64,000 bases of DNA from Paraburkholderia flava. Its GTDB lineage: Bacteria; Pseudomonadota; Gammaproteobacteria; Burkholderiales; Burkholderiaceae. Under the pieces are notes generated by a model, which saw only the letters and a program-made list of their open reading frames with translations, made no database searches and was not told where the DNA came from. The stretch covers positions 177,523-241,522 of the forward strand of contig NZ_SMRO01000003.1 in NCBI RefSeq assembly GCF_004359985.1, written 5' to 3'. The first letter of the stretch is position 1. The number at the start of each line of letters is the position of its first letter. Of the stretch, positions 9,601-16,268 are shown piece by piece. A program made the translations under genes and the position numbers.

Positions 9601-10731
9601 CTCGACGAATTGCGTTTCCTCGCTGTCGGGTACGACGTGGCGGTCGGCGAGCACGTAGTCGATCGCGCGCAGCCCGGTACTCGCGAAGTAGCCGAGCCAG
9701 CTGACCTGCACCGGCGCGGGCCGCCACGCAAAAACCGGCAGCCGGTTGTGCACGGTGTGGCCCGACAGATCGACGAGCACGTCGATGCGATCGTCGCGGA
9801 TGCGACGCGCCGCCGCTTCGTCGGTGAGACCAGCGAGCGACGTCCATGCAGCGAAGCACGGCTTGATGCGCACGGTCAGTTCGTCTTCGTCGCGACGCGT
9901 CGGATACGCGATGGCCGCGATGCGACGCGGGTCGAGATGCGCGAGGATGCTTTCGAGGAAGTGGCCGACCGGATGCGTCTTCAGATCACCGGACACGAAA
10001 CCGACGCGTAGTGGTCGCGTGTTGGCGTTTGCCTCGGTTGTTTCGGTAAACGCCGGCCAGTCGGTGAACGGTTGCGCCAATGCGGCTACGCGATCGCCGA
10101 AACGCAGCGCTTCGTCGAGATACTCCGCTGACGATGTGGCCTCGCGATAGCTCAGAATGAACAGCAGGTTGCTGTGCGGTTCCGCGAAGTCGGGCTGCAG
10201 TTCGATCGTCTTGCGGTAGTACGCGATTGCGCCGTCCAGATCGCCGAGATCGACGAGCGCATTCGCGAGATTGTTGTACGCCTGCGCGTAGTCCGGCTGC
10301 AGTTCGATCACGCGACGAAAGCTCTGCACGGCTGCGTCGTACTGGCCTTGGGCGCGCAGCGTGTTGCCGAGGTTGTTGTGCGCGTGGACGTAGTCGGGCT
10401 TTAAGGCGAGTGCCTGCCGGTAGCATTCGGCCGCCGCCGCATGCCGGTCCAGGCCGCCGAGCGCATTGCCGAGGTTGCCGTAGAACATCGCGTTCGGGCT
10501 GACGCCGATCGCGCGCATGATCCATTCGACCGCTTCCTCGAGCCGCCCTTCGTGATACGCGACGAGTCCCAGCAGATGCAGTGCATCCGCGTGGTTCGGC
10601 TGCGCGCGCAGAATCTCGCGATAGATCGCGGCGGCCTCGGCGAAGCGACCGGCGTGCTGATGCGCGAGACCGGTTTCGATCGACTCGGGCGGCGCGGATA
10701 CACCTGGATCGGTTGAAGGGATCGTGCTCAT
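6604..10731 (-). CDS. double TPR-GT41 glycosyltransferase fusion
   Basis: A 1375-residue protein made of two complete SPINDLY/O-GlcNAc-transferase-like units in one chain: TPR repeats 15-200, catalytic GT41 domain about 240-595, linker about 600-620, a longer TPR array about 622-965, then a second GT41 domain about 1013-1372. Each catalytic half keeps the family marks: His253 (KTHPVGH) and His1028 (RKHPVGY), a PAPVQVSWLGYFA segment, the lysine in FNHLMKMND (Lys419) or NNQKKLND, and PYPGGT...VEGLWMGVPVL. Neither half looks degenerate. Most GT41 proteins have one catalytic domain, so this is an internal duplication or fusion. It is the first gene of a two-gene operon and has a 16-codon ORF ending at its start codon. 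Confidence 0.9.
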   Translation of the reverse strand: MSTIPSTDPGVSAPPESIETGLAHQHAGRFAEAAAIYREILRAQPNHADALHLLGLVAYHEGRLEEAVEWIMRAIGVSPNAMFYGNLGNALGGLDRHAAAAECYRQALALKPDYVHAHNNLGNTLRAQGQYDAAVQSFRRVIELQPDYAQAYNNLANALVDLGDLDGAIAYYRKTIELQPDFAEPHSNLLFILSYREATSSAEYLDEALRFGDRVAALAQPFTDWPAFTETTEANANTRPLRVGFVSGDLKTHPVGHFLESILAHLDPRRIAAIAYPTRRDEDELTVRIKPCFAAWTSLAGLTDEAAARRIRDDRIDVLVDLSGHTVHNRLPVFAWRPAPVQVSWLGYFASTGLRAIDYVLADRHVVPDSEETQFVERIWRLPDSYLCFTPPVQQADIGPLPMQTNGTVTFGCFNHLMKMNDTVVDAWARILHAVPGSRLFLKAKQLDNALARETTLQRFATLGIDNSRLTLEGRSPRGEYLDSYNRVDIALSPFPYPGGTVSVEGLWMGVPVLCRRGDRFLSHLCESLLQSAGLEDWIATDTDDYIAKAIAFAANPSRLMTLRKNLRTQIAASPLCDAPRFAKHLEAAFTEMYRARVASAAQKPAMPLKPARVPNAQTIRRMLDDALKHHQAGRLAEAHALYQQILAVLPKHADALHFSGLLACQIGEYSAGIALIRESIAASPSPSAIYANNLGNMLRENGALPDAIDSYRRAVALKRDYAEAHNNLGNALREAGDAAAAMESCATAISLRPGYAEAYNNLGNALKDLEQLEAAALSYGKAIEARPDYAEAHNNLGNVLRKQGHLDAAIECYRASIAAAPTLAVAHNSLGSALSERGEYRAAIDCFATVAALQPERVDAHNTLGNALNGQGRLDEAVAAYECAIAADPQFPDAYHNLANALRRMGRAQQALALSRKAIALKDDVPSFHNNLGTILADLNEFDAAVESYRKALALDPDYAESHTCVLFGQSYASGWSAEQHLRDARYFGERMTALARPHVHRRDANDLASAVRPLRIGFVSADLRKHPVGYFLESVLAHLDRSRIVPVAYSNAFLHDELTARLQPRFAGWRNIVDVDDETVAKQIRDDRIDILVDLSGHTGRNRLPVFAWKPAPVQVSWLGYFATTGIAEMDYVLADRHVLPPGEENQYVEQLWRLPDSYLCFTLPEREVEIGPLPAFAHGGITFGNLNNQKKLNDRVIAVWSRILHALPGSRLLLKNHQLNEPWTRQSTLERFAAHGIATERLLLEGPSPRDEYFATFNRVDLALDPFPYPGGTTSVEGLWMGVPVLGRRGDRFLSHLGETVLQTAGLSDWIADSDDDYVAKAIAFASDLPKLAALRAGLRAQLLASPLCDARRYARNLEDVFAQMWARWLDA

Positions 10732-10778
10732 TTGCCGTGCTTCCGCGAAGCGTGAACCGGAGGACGGACGGTAGCCAT
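10728..10778 (-). CDS. short upstream ORF (16 codons) coupled to the double GT41 gene
   Basis: An ATG with AAAGGG nine bases upstream opens a 16-codon frame, MATVRPPVHASRKHGK, whose TGA overlaps the ATG of the double GT41 gene as ATGA. Its first four codons (Met-Ala-Thr-Val) and the leader before them match the start and leader of the three-domain transferase gene at 32557. It therefore looks like the relic of a gene start carried along with a duplicated leader, and it could now couple translation into the GT41 gene. Whether it is translated is unknown. Confidence 0.45.
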   Translation of the reverse strand: MATVRPPVHASRKHGK

Positions 10779-10905
10779 GACGCGAACCCTTTCGTTGATT
10801 GAATAGCCCGCGCCGATGCTTCGCGCGCGCATCATGCTCGGACTGAGCGATGACGACAGCTTAGCGTCGGCTTGGGGCGGTTAATCGGCGGAACAGCGCG
10901 GGGTT
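10779..10905 (-). promoter_or_regulatory. leader/promoter module of the GT41 operon
   Basis: Minus-strand leader closely related to the one at 32558-32680. Shared blocks, read in the direction of transcription, are AAACCC..CGC.TGTTCC.CCGATT (about 10880-10905), CTAAGCTG.CGT (near 10850-10864) and TTCAATCA...AGGG.TTCG (near 10784-10803). GCCGATTA at 10882-10889 resembles the sigma-28 -10 element (GCCGATAA); a GAAA lies 14 bases before it. The promoter reading is inference; the homology of the two leaders is visible. Confidence 0.5.
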
Positions 10906-10948
10906 TCGGGGTCTTTTTGGCGGGCGGGAGCGGACGTGGTCGTCGGGA

Positions 10949-11575
10949 TCAATCCGTCGACGATCCGGCGATGATCGTGAGCCGTTTCAATGCGGGCACG
11001 TAGAGGCTGAACAGGAACACGCCCCACCATTCCATGCCGTCGGCGAAGTAATCGCAGACGTCGGGCAGACGGTCGCTGCTCCAGTCGAGAATGTCGATCT
11101 CCGATCCTGGCGGCATCAGGAACTCGCAGATCTGATCGAAGAGGATTTGCACGTCGCCGTAGGGCGCGCGCAATCCATAGGGCGGGTCGGTAAACGCAAA
11201 GGCAAACTGACCGCCGGCGCCGACCTCGGGTATCGGACCGCCACCCGAGACGATTTTCTTCCGGCCGATATCGGCGAATCGCGGATTGTTGCGCAGCTTC
11301 TTCTCGCCCTCGATCTTCCAGTCGCCGACGCGGATCAACGCTGCGCTTTCTGGGTCGTACCAGTCGCCGAAGAATTGTTGTCGGGTGATCCGGCGGGAGC
11401 CGATCGAGCGGAGGGCTTCGGTGTTGACGGGGGCTATGTGGTTTAGCGTGGAGGCGATGGCTGTGATGATCTCGTCTTCGGTGCCTTGTGCGTCTTCGAA
11501 TGCGGCGAATTCGAGCACGCCTCCTGTCTGCCGGAATTCGCGGAAGATGGGTGGGAGGGGGGCGATTTGCTTCAT
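10949..11575 (-). CDS. hypothetical protein
   Basis: About 208 residues from the ATG at 11575 (MKQIAPLPPIF). A TTG-started extension to 11668 adds an Arg/Ser-rich tail that looks non-coding. No signal peptide or membrane segment. It is aromatic and acidic toward the C-terminus (EIDILDWSSDRLPDVCDYF, then GMEWWGVFLFSLYVPALKRL). I do not recognise the family. Isolated between the GT41 operon and the low-GC cassette, it may belong to the accessory patch. No clear Shine-Dalgarno, so the start is uncertain. Confidence 0.6.
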   Translation of the reverse strand: MKQIAPLPPIFREFRQTGGVLEFAAFEDAQGTEDEIITAIASTLNHIAPVNTEALRSIGSRRITRQQFFGDWYDPESAALIRVGDWKIEGEKKLRNNPRFADIGRKKIVSGGGPIPEVGAGGQFAFAFTDPPYGLRAPYGDVQILFDQICEFLMPPGSEIDILDWSSDRLPDVCDYFADGMEWWGVFLFSLYVPALKRLTIIAGSSTD

Positions 11576-12146
11576 ACGGTTACCCGCGTCGCGACGACCT
11601 TGAGGCTTGCTGCTGCTACGGCGAGCTCGCTGCGACACTCGTGCTGTCTGCCCGGCGTTATGACGCAATCAAGAGGGGGATCCATAAAAATCAGGACGGT
11701 TCACCAAGCGCGATATCTTTACCTCCCGCAACCTGGCATCTCTCGTATGGACGGACGGGGTGGGGATTCTTCGCATTCGGGGACTTCATGATGACCTAGC
11801 GTTTGAATCTGTTCATCTATCCTCGACGCCTCAGCGGAGGGATCAACGATTACGAAGTTTGCGAAATTAGTGCAGCATGCACTAATGAACTCGTCGCACG
11901 TCTCCGCACGAATCTTCGTCACGTGGGCCCTACCACCCTACAGCCAAGTGCCCACTGCTTCGCTACTAGCGATTCCTGTGGGCTTTTACACCAGGATGAG
12001 CAGTTCTCTGATCAGAGGATCGCTCGTACCATGAGCGCGAACCGGAGCTGCACAGCGACTAAACTCACAAGGCACATTCGCTCCGATGCGAAGCTGACAA
12101 AAGCGCAACTCATCATTCTTGGCAAACTTGCGTCAGACAGTCAGCC
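11576..12146. other. gene-poor, lower-GC stretch with a palindrome
   Basis: About 570 bases without a supportable gene. The short open frames here have no Shine-Dalgarno and no recognisable product. The main structure is ATTAGTGCA-GCA-TGCACTAAT at 11866-11886, a perfect nine-base inverted repeat around a three-base centre, operator-like or attachment-like in form. Base composition is visibly poorer in GC than the flanks, as in the cassette that follows. Confidence 0.5.
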
Positions 12147-12656
12147 TTACTCCGGTCGGATAAGCCACCCCCGCGAATTTGCGATCAATGCGAGCGCCTC
12201 TTTAATCTTCTTAAAGCGCGATGTCGCCTCCGCGTGTGGCCTCGCCTCGATCTGAGCATGCGCTGGATTGGCAACAGTTGCTGTCGCCTCATCAGCGATT
12301 ATCGGTCGATGATGAACATCAACGGCGTAGTAGGCTGGCGGCTGACTTGCTGGATTGGTAATTTCTATATCGCGAATAGCACGAACTTCCGCAGCGAGGA
12401 TTTCAAGTATTCCGTCGGCCGCGTCAGCTTTAGACTCTTCGGGCGCTCTGCGCATACAAGCGCGATCAACAGAGGGTTTGTGACCTCGATCATTGAAAGC
12501 GGAACTCGATATGCGCTCAACGCCGCTTTCGTAGACAACGCATGTCTTCGGTGCGCGCCTGTAGAGCGACTCATCGTCGCTCACCAGTTCGCCCTGCGCC
12601 TCCCCGTCACGCCCTGGCTCTATCTCGCCGTGCACGACTGCGTTGTTATCGGCCAT
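12147..12656 (-). CDS. uncharacterised protein, third gene of low-GC cassette
   Basis: 169 residues from ATG at 12656 (MADNNAVVHGEIEPG); a TTG at 12662 would add two residues. The gene starts seven bases after the stop of the preceding cassette gene. Visible features are an acidic N-terminus, the segment VERISSSAFNDRGHKPSVDR in the middle, ANPAHAQIEARPHAE and a basic, tryptophan-containing end (RFKKIKEALALIANSRGW). The SSxAF-D-PSVDRA pattern recalls a loose set of small bacterial hypothetical proteins, from memory only. No function can be assigned; no signal peptide or membrane segment is seen. Confidence 0.65.
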   Translation of the reverse strand: MADNNAVVHGEIEPGRDGEAQGELVSDDESLYRRAPKTCVVYESGVERISSSAFNDRGHKPSVDRACMRRAPEESKADAADGILEILAAEVRAIRDIEITNPASQPPAYYAVDVHHRPIIADEATATVANPAHAQIEARPHAEATSRFKKIKEALALIANSRGWLIRPE

Positions 12657-12662
12657 GGGCAA

Positions 12663-13160
12663 TTACGCATTAAGCCAAAACCAGAGACCCACAAACTGAG
12701 CGCCAACGAGTTCACCGTCTTCCATGTCGACGTCAATGTTAGGACCACCAACCCGCAAAAATTCAGCACGTCCAGCCGAAACGTACACAGTCAGTTTCCG
12801 ATCTCGTTTCCACCATTCAAAAACGACTTCGCCGCTCTCACTAGCTGATACGTGCGGATTCACCCAAGACGCGTGAACACAACTGGCCGACTGCCGATAA
12901 ATTTCGACAATTAACTGAAACGCGCTGCCAATAGCTTCAGCAGCCGGAGCGTCGCTACCAAAGCCGTCCCAATTTGCGGGCAGTCCAACGAGCCCTTTCA
13001 GCGCTTCCCGCACCGGAAAGACGGCGAGTTCCGCAAGATTGCGCGTCACAACGTCCTTGTCCGCACTACCCCGCTCTTGGTAAAACTGCGGCGTTGCGCT
13101 TCCACGTCCCCCGTTGAATACGGGGAGGAGCTTGTTGGTTGCGGCTGAGGAAAAATTCAT
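12663..13160 (-). CDS. uncharacterised NWDG-motif protein, second gene of low-GC cassette
   Basis: 165 residues. The ATG overlaps the stop of the upstream TIGR04255-type gene as ATGA, so the two are translationally coupled. The central motif LPANWDGFGSDAPAAEAI, followed by a P.V.....G.V.FEWW segment, is a pattern I recall from small bacterial proteins of unknown function. The C-terminus is acidic then aromatic (DVDMEDGELVGAQFVGLWFW). It looks soluble. Tight coupling implies a partner role with the first gene product, for example complex formation (inference). Confidence 0.72.
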   Translation of the reverse strand: MNFSSAATNKLLPVFNGGRGSATPQFYQERGSADKDVVTRNLAELAVFPVREALKGLVGLPANWDGFGSDAPAAEAIGSAFQLIVEIYRQSASCVHASWVNPHVSASESGEVVFEWWKRDRKLTVYVSAGRAEFLRVGGPNIDVDMEDGELVGAQFVGLWFWLNA

Positions 13161-13924
13161 TGAAATAGGCTCCTACATTTATCCGTAATGGCCGATTCAA
13201 AATATGTATTCTTTACGCGGCGAAATTCTTCCAAAACACTCCACGTCTCACCATCTGACGGCCCCCAAGCCCCTTCTGTTGCCAAGTCAAAATCAAGTAC
13301 GAATGCAGAATGAGCGGCTGGCGTTCCGGCGTTTTCGACAGTATCCGAAAAATTAAGGGTCGCGAGCGCCCTGGGAACAGTTAGAAGAGGTTGCCGCAAT
13401 TGCATGAACACACCGGTTATGACATCGTTCACTTCTCTGGGAAAAGTCGGATAGAGCTTAAAGTAATCCTCAAGTTCGAACCGCTCCTCCGGTATTCTGA
13501 TCTTGTTGATAAAACGAGTGGCAACCCGGACGACAGACTCGGGCTCGCAAATCTCCACGTATCGGTTCCACAAATCGAGCGCTTCTCCGGCAAAATCCTC
13601 CCAGCAGGTATATAAGCTCAGATGGCTAAAACTAAAGCCCAGATGCTGAACTTGTAGGACGCGACTGTTATCAGATGTTGCTAAACGGAAACCAACTTGC
13701 TGATTCGCGAAATCCGTTGGGACGACCGGCGCCTGTCCTAGTGCCTGTCCCGGCACCGGTAGGACGAAGGTCATTGAAGCAAGGGGGGACGCGATCGGAA
13801 AACGTTCGACGACACTCTCACGAAACTTGGTCAATCTGTCCAAGCTAGGCTGATGATTCGTCCGCGTTTGCAAGTCGATGACTGCTTCGACGATTGGCGG
13901 TTTGGCGTATCGCTTATGTTGCAT
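13157..13924 (-). CDS. TIGR04255-type protein, first gene of low-GC cassette
   Basis: 255 residues starting MQHKRYAKPPIVEAVIDLQT; the KPPIVEAVIDL opening is the signature I associate with the sporadically distributed TIGR04255 family, whose function is unknown. The rest is soluble and mixed alpha/beta, with VVRVATRFINKIRIPEERFE in the middle. It heads an overlapping three-gene minus-strand operon of lower GC than its surroundings, beside tRNA-Arg. An isolated, tight, atypical-composition operon next to a tRNA suggests horizontal acquisition. A defence or toxin-antitoxin type role is possible but not shown. Confidence 0.78.
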   Translation of the reverse strand: MQHKRYAKPPIVEAVIDLQTRTNHQPSLDRLTKFRESVVERFPIASPLASMTFVLPVPGQALGQAPVVPTDFANQQVGFRLATSDNSRVLQVQHLGFSFSHLSLYTCWEDFAGEALDLWNRYVEICEPESVVRVATRFINKIRIPEERFELEDYFKLYPTFPREVNDVITGVFMQLRQPLLTVPRALATLNFSDTVENAGTPAAHSAFVLDFDLATEGAWGPSDGETWSVLEEFRRVKNTYFESAITDKCRSLFQ

Positions 13925-14063
13925 AGTCCCGGGCTGACGTAAATTACAGCTGCTTGCAGAAAGCTAAAGCGCTGAAATCGTTTCTCCGTGCGCGACATCT
14001 CGTACGGCGTCGCGTCGGACACCTTCCCTGCCCTTGTGATTACGGCAACCACAGCACAACATT

Positions 14064-14108
14064 TAGCACAAACTCATTTTTTGTGCTAGCGCGTGGCACA
14101 TGCTAGCA
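14064..14108. repeat. nested inverted repeats upstream of the cassette
   Basis: TAGCACAA (14064-14071) pairs perfectly with TTGTGCTA (14081-14088) around a T-rich nine-base centre. Overlapping it, TGCTAGC (14084-14090) pairs with GCTAGCA (14102-14108). The two pairs share the GTGCTAGC core, so alternative hairpins or adjacent operator half-sites are possible. They lie about 140-185 bases upstream of the cassette start and about 100 bases from the tRNA 3' end. Confidence 0.6.
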
Positions 14109-14159
14109 GAGTGGGTAATGGAGGCGGTCTCGTGATCCCGTACAAATTCCATACACAAC

Positions 14160-14188
14160 AAAAAGGTTTGACGCTGCTCGTGCAAACC
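14160..14188 (-). terminator. terminator of tRNA-Arg
   Basis: On the minus strand GGTTTG-C-ACG...CGT-CAAACC is followed by five T, about 19 bases after the tRNA 3' end. Stem and T-run are right for an intrinsic terminator of the single tRNA. Confidence 0.8.
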
Positions 14189-14206
14189 CTTGATAGAAAA
14201 TCTTTA

Positions 14207-14282
14207 TGGTGCGCCCGGCTGGGATCGAACCAGCAACCCCTGCCTTCGGAGGGCAGTACTCTATCCATTGAGCTACGGGCGC
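14207..14282 (-). tRNA. tRNA-Arg (anticodon CCG)
   Basis: A complete cloverleaf of 76 bases with encoded CCA. The acceptor GCGCCCG pairs with CGGGCGC, and the T arm has GGTTCGATCC. The anticodon stem CTGCC/GGCAG encloses the loop CTCCGAA, giving anticodon CCG, which reads CGG (Arg). It borders the low-GC patch on the side of its 3' end, the usual orientation for island insertion, although no integrase or duplicated tRNA end was seen. Confidence 0.96.
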
Positions 14283-14511
14283 ATTCATTGACACGTCGGC
14301 GCTGCAATCAAACCAGCAGAAAAGCAAAAAGCAGCACCCGGCGAGACCGAGAGAATACCCGGTTTCCATGACCCCGTCCACCGCACGCCCGCCGCGAGCC
14401 GCGCCGCGCAAGGCTCTCCACCATCGACGGCTCACAACGGGGACGCATCGCTTCGGGTAAACGCCTGCTGAACTCCGTCGGCCCCGCTGGCCGCCGCTGA
14501 AACCTTCCGTC

Positions 14512-14517
14512 TATAAT
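14512..14517 (+). promoter_or_regulatory. -10 hexamer TATAAT ahead of the cytochrome gene
   Basis: The stretch 14283-14604 between tRNA-Arg and the cytochrome c gene has no gene. A perfect TATAAT lies about 90 bases upstream of the cytochrome start. No good -35 is seen at 16-18 bases, so it may need an activator. The tRNA promoter must lie in the same stretch on the other strand, but I could not place it. Confidence 0.45.
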
Positions 14518-14604
14518 CGTCCTGGCAATAAATTATTAAACACGCCGTTACGTCGTAGCCGTCACGCTGTACCGCTCACAATACCGATGGGAGACGAGAC
14601 AAGC

Positions 14605-15507
14605 ATGAGCGAAGCACCACACGGAGCCCCGATCAAGACCCCCGCGCAGCTTATCGCTGCGATCATCGCCGGGTTCGCTATTCCTATAATCATCATCGTG
14701 CTGCTCGCGGATTACGTCGATAACTCGACTCGCGTCGGCGCAGGCACGGACGGCCTCACCGATTCCGCCGTCACCCAGCGCATCGCACCAATCGCCCAGG
14801 TCGACATCCGCGACGCAAACGCGCCGCGCGTCTACAAAACCGGCGAGCAGGTCTACAAGGCAGTCTGCTTCGCATGCCACGCAACCGGTGCGGCCGGTGC
14901 GCCGAAATTCACCAACACTGGCGACTGGGCCCCGCGCATCGCGCAAGGCTTCGACACGCTGTGGCACACGGCGCTCACCGGCAAGGGCGCGATGCCCGCG
15001 CGCGGCGGCACGAGCCCCGACGACTACAGCGACTACGAAATCGGCCTCGCAGTCGCCTACATGGCCAACAATTCCGGCGGTAAATTCGCCGATCCGCCCG
15101 CACCTGCGCCAGGCGCCGCAGCCGCTGCATCCGGAGCGGCCGCCGTCGCAGCTCCCGCATCGGGCGCTACCGCCGACAACGGCGCAGCCGCCGCCGCAGT
15201 CGCGGCCCTCGCGAACGTCCCGCAAAGCGCCGCGCCCGCAGCAGGCGGTGCGCAAAGCGCGGATGCATCGCAGGCGGGCAAGGCGTTGTATCAGCAGGTC
15301 TGCCAGGCCTGTCACGCGGCCGGCGTGCTGAACGCACCGAAGTTCGGCGACAAGGCCGCCTGGGCGCCGCGCCTGAAAGACCCGATCGACACGGTCTACA
15401 ACTACGCGTTGCACGGGAAGGGCGCGATGCCGCCGAAGGGTGGATCGAATGCGTCGGATGCGGACGTGAAAGCCGCCGTCGATTACATGGTCAGCGCCGC
15501 GAAGTAA
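14605..15507 (+). CDS. membrane-anchored diheme c-type cytochrome (cytochrome c5-like)
   Basis: 300 residues from the ATG preceded by GGGAG; an ATG six codons earlier is also open. An N-terminal membrane segment (IIAGFAIPIIIIVLLADYV) anchors the protein, leaving two heme domains in the periplasm. Each has a CxxCH site, CFACH and CQACH, and a distal methionine candidate in GKGAMPARGG or GKGAMPPKGG. The two similar domains are joined by a long Ala/Pro-rich linker, so it is an internal duplication of a c5-type domain. The role is electron transfer near the respiratory chain; its partner is not shown. Confidence 0.92.
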   Translation: MSEAPHGAPIKTPAQLIAAIIAGFAIPIIIIVLLADYVDNSTRVGAGTDGLTDSAVTQRIAPIAQVDIRDANAPRVYKTGEQVYKAVCFACHATGAAGAPKFTNTGDWAPRIAQGFDTLWHTALTGKGAMPARGGTSPDDYSDYEIGLAVAYMANNSGGKFADPPAPAPGAAAAASGAAAVAAPASGATADNGAAAAAVAALANVPQSAAPAAGGAQSADASQAGKALYQQVCQACHAAGVLNAPKFGDKAAWAPRLKDPIDTVYNYALHGKGAMPPKGGSNASDADVKAAVDYMVSAAK

Positions 15508-15541
15508 GCGAACGCTCGCGGCACGACGTGCCGTCGGAACA

Positions 15542-15582
15542 AAAATCCCCGCGCAAGCCAACGCCTGCGCGGGGATTTTTTA
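15542..15582 (+). terminator. terminator after the cytochrome gene
   Basis: AAATCCCCGCGCA, a short loop, then TGCGCGGGGATTT and more T. A-run and T-run flank the stem, so it can also stop the convergent minus-strand gene that ends at 15580. Confidence 0.92.
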
Positions 15583-16161
15583 TGTACTCAGCGGTTGTGC
15601 CGGTTCGCTGAACGCGTCGACGAACGCGAGCGCTGGTACGTCACGTGCAATCGACGCGAAACGCTCGCGCAACTCGCGCGGCGGCAACCACGGGTAGGTC
15701 AACTCTCGCTGGAGTGCATCAAGCAGCGCACCGTCAGGGTCCGGGACGACGTCCATCCTCGCGATATGAATGTGCAGATGCGTCACGCGCAGGCCTGCCG
15801 TCTCGTCCGCGAAGGTCCAGTCATACGTGCCGTGCCCGATGCGCAACGTGCCCGCAGCCGGCTCGCGCATCACGACGAGCCACGGTAGCGCATCGATCCG
15901 TCCATCGACGACCCGAAGCGCATCGCCCACGTAGTACGTCCGGCATCGCGCATACTGCGCACCAAAATCGCTGACGAGCGTTTTCGCAATCGCAGCCGCG
16001 CCAACCGTGCGTTCGGGAAACGCGATATTCGACGTCGCGAGCGAAAACGTCAGCACTGCAGCCGGCGCGAACAGTTCGTCGATCCGCTCGGGCCGGGTGT
16101 TGTCTTTTGCATCGATATAGATTTCGAGCGCTGCGCGGCAGGCGGCAGACGTCGGCGACAT
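15580..16161 (-). CDS. NTF2-like (SnoaL-type fold) protein
   Basis: 193 residues from the ATG at 16161 (MSPTSAACRAALEIYIDAKD); a longer start at 16212 adds residues with little protein character. The pattern fits an NTF2-like cone: an N-terminal helix, PERIDELFAPAAVLTFS, then beta strands including TLRIGHGTYDWTFADE and RVTHLHIHIARMDV. Such domains occur as small enzymes or ligand-binding proteins. The sequence does not give the ligand. It lies between cytochrome c and rep without an obvious operon. Confidence 0.65.
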   Translation of the reverse strand: MSPTSAACRAALEIYIDAKDNTRPERIDELFAPAAVLTFSLATSNIAFPERTVGAAAIAKTLVSDFGAQYARCRTYYVGDALRVVDGRIDALPWLVVMREPAAGTLRIGHGTYDWTFADETAGLRVTHLHIHIARMDVVPDPDGALLDALQRELTYPWLPPRELRERFASIARDVPALAFVDAFSEPAQPLST

Positions 16162-16268
16162 GCGAATCTCCGGTGAACGATGAACAGCAAACGAGTCGCG
16201 CCACTGTAGCAAGCACAGTCGCCGCGCACGTCGATGAACCTCGCCCGCTCAGGGTCTTTACCGCCCGC

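Noticed and set aside
11803..12255. 150-codon plus-strand frame
   Set aside because: No ribosome-binding site, no recognisable protein character, and its end overlaps a better minus-strand gene.
10949..14206. Integrative element with attachment sites at tRNA-Arg
   Set aside because: No integrase gene and no duplicated tRNA 3' end were found; only composition and position suggest an island.
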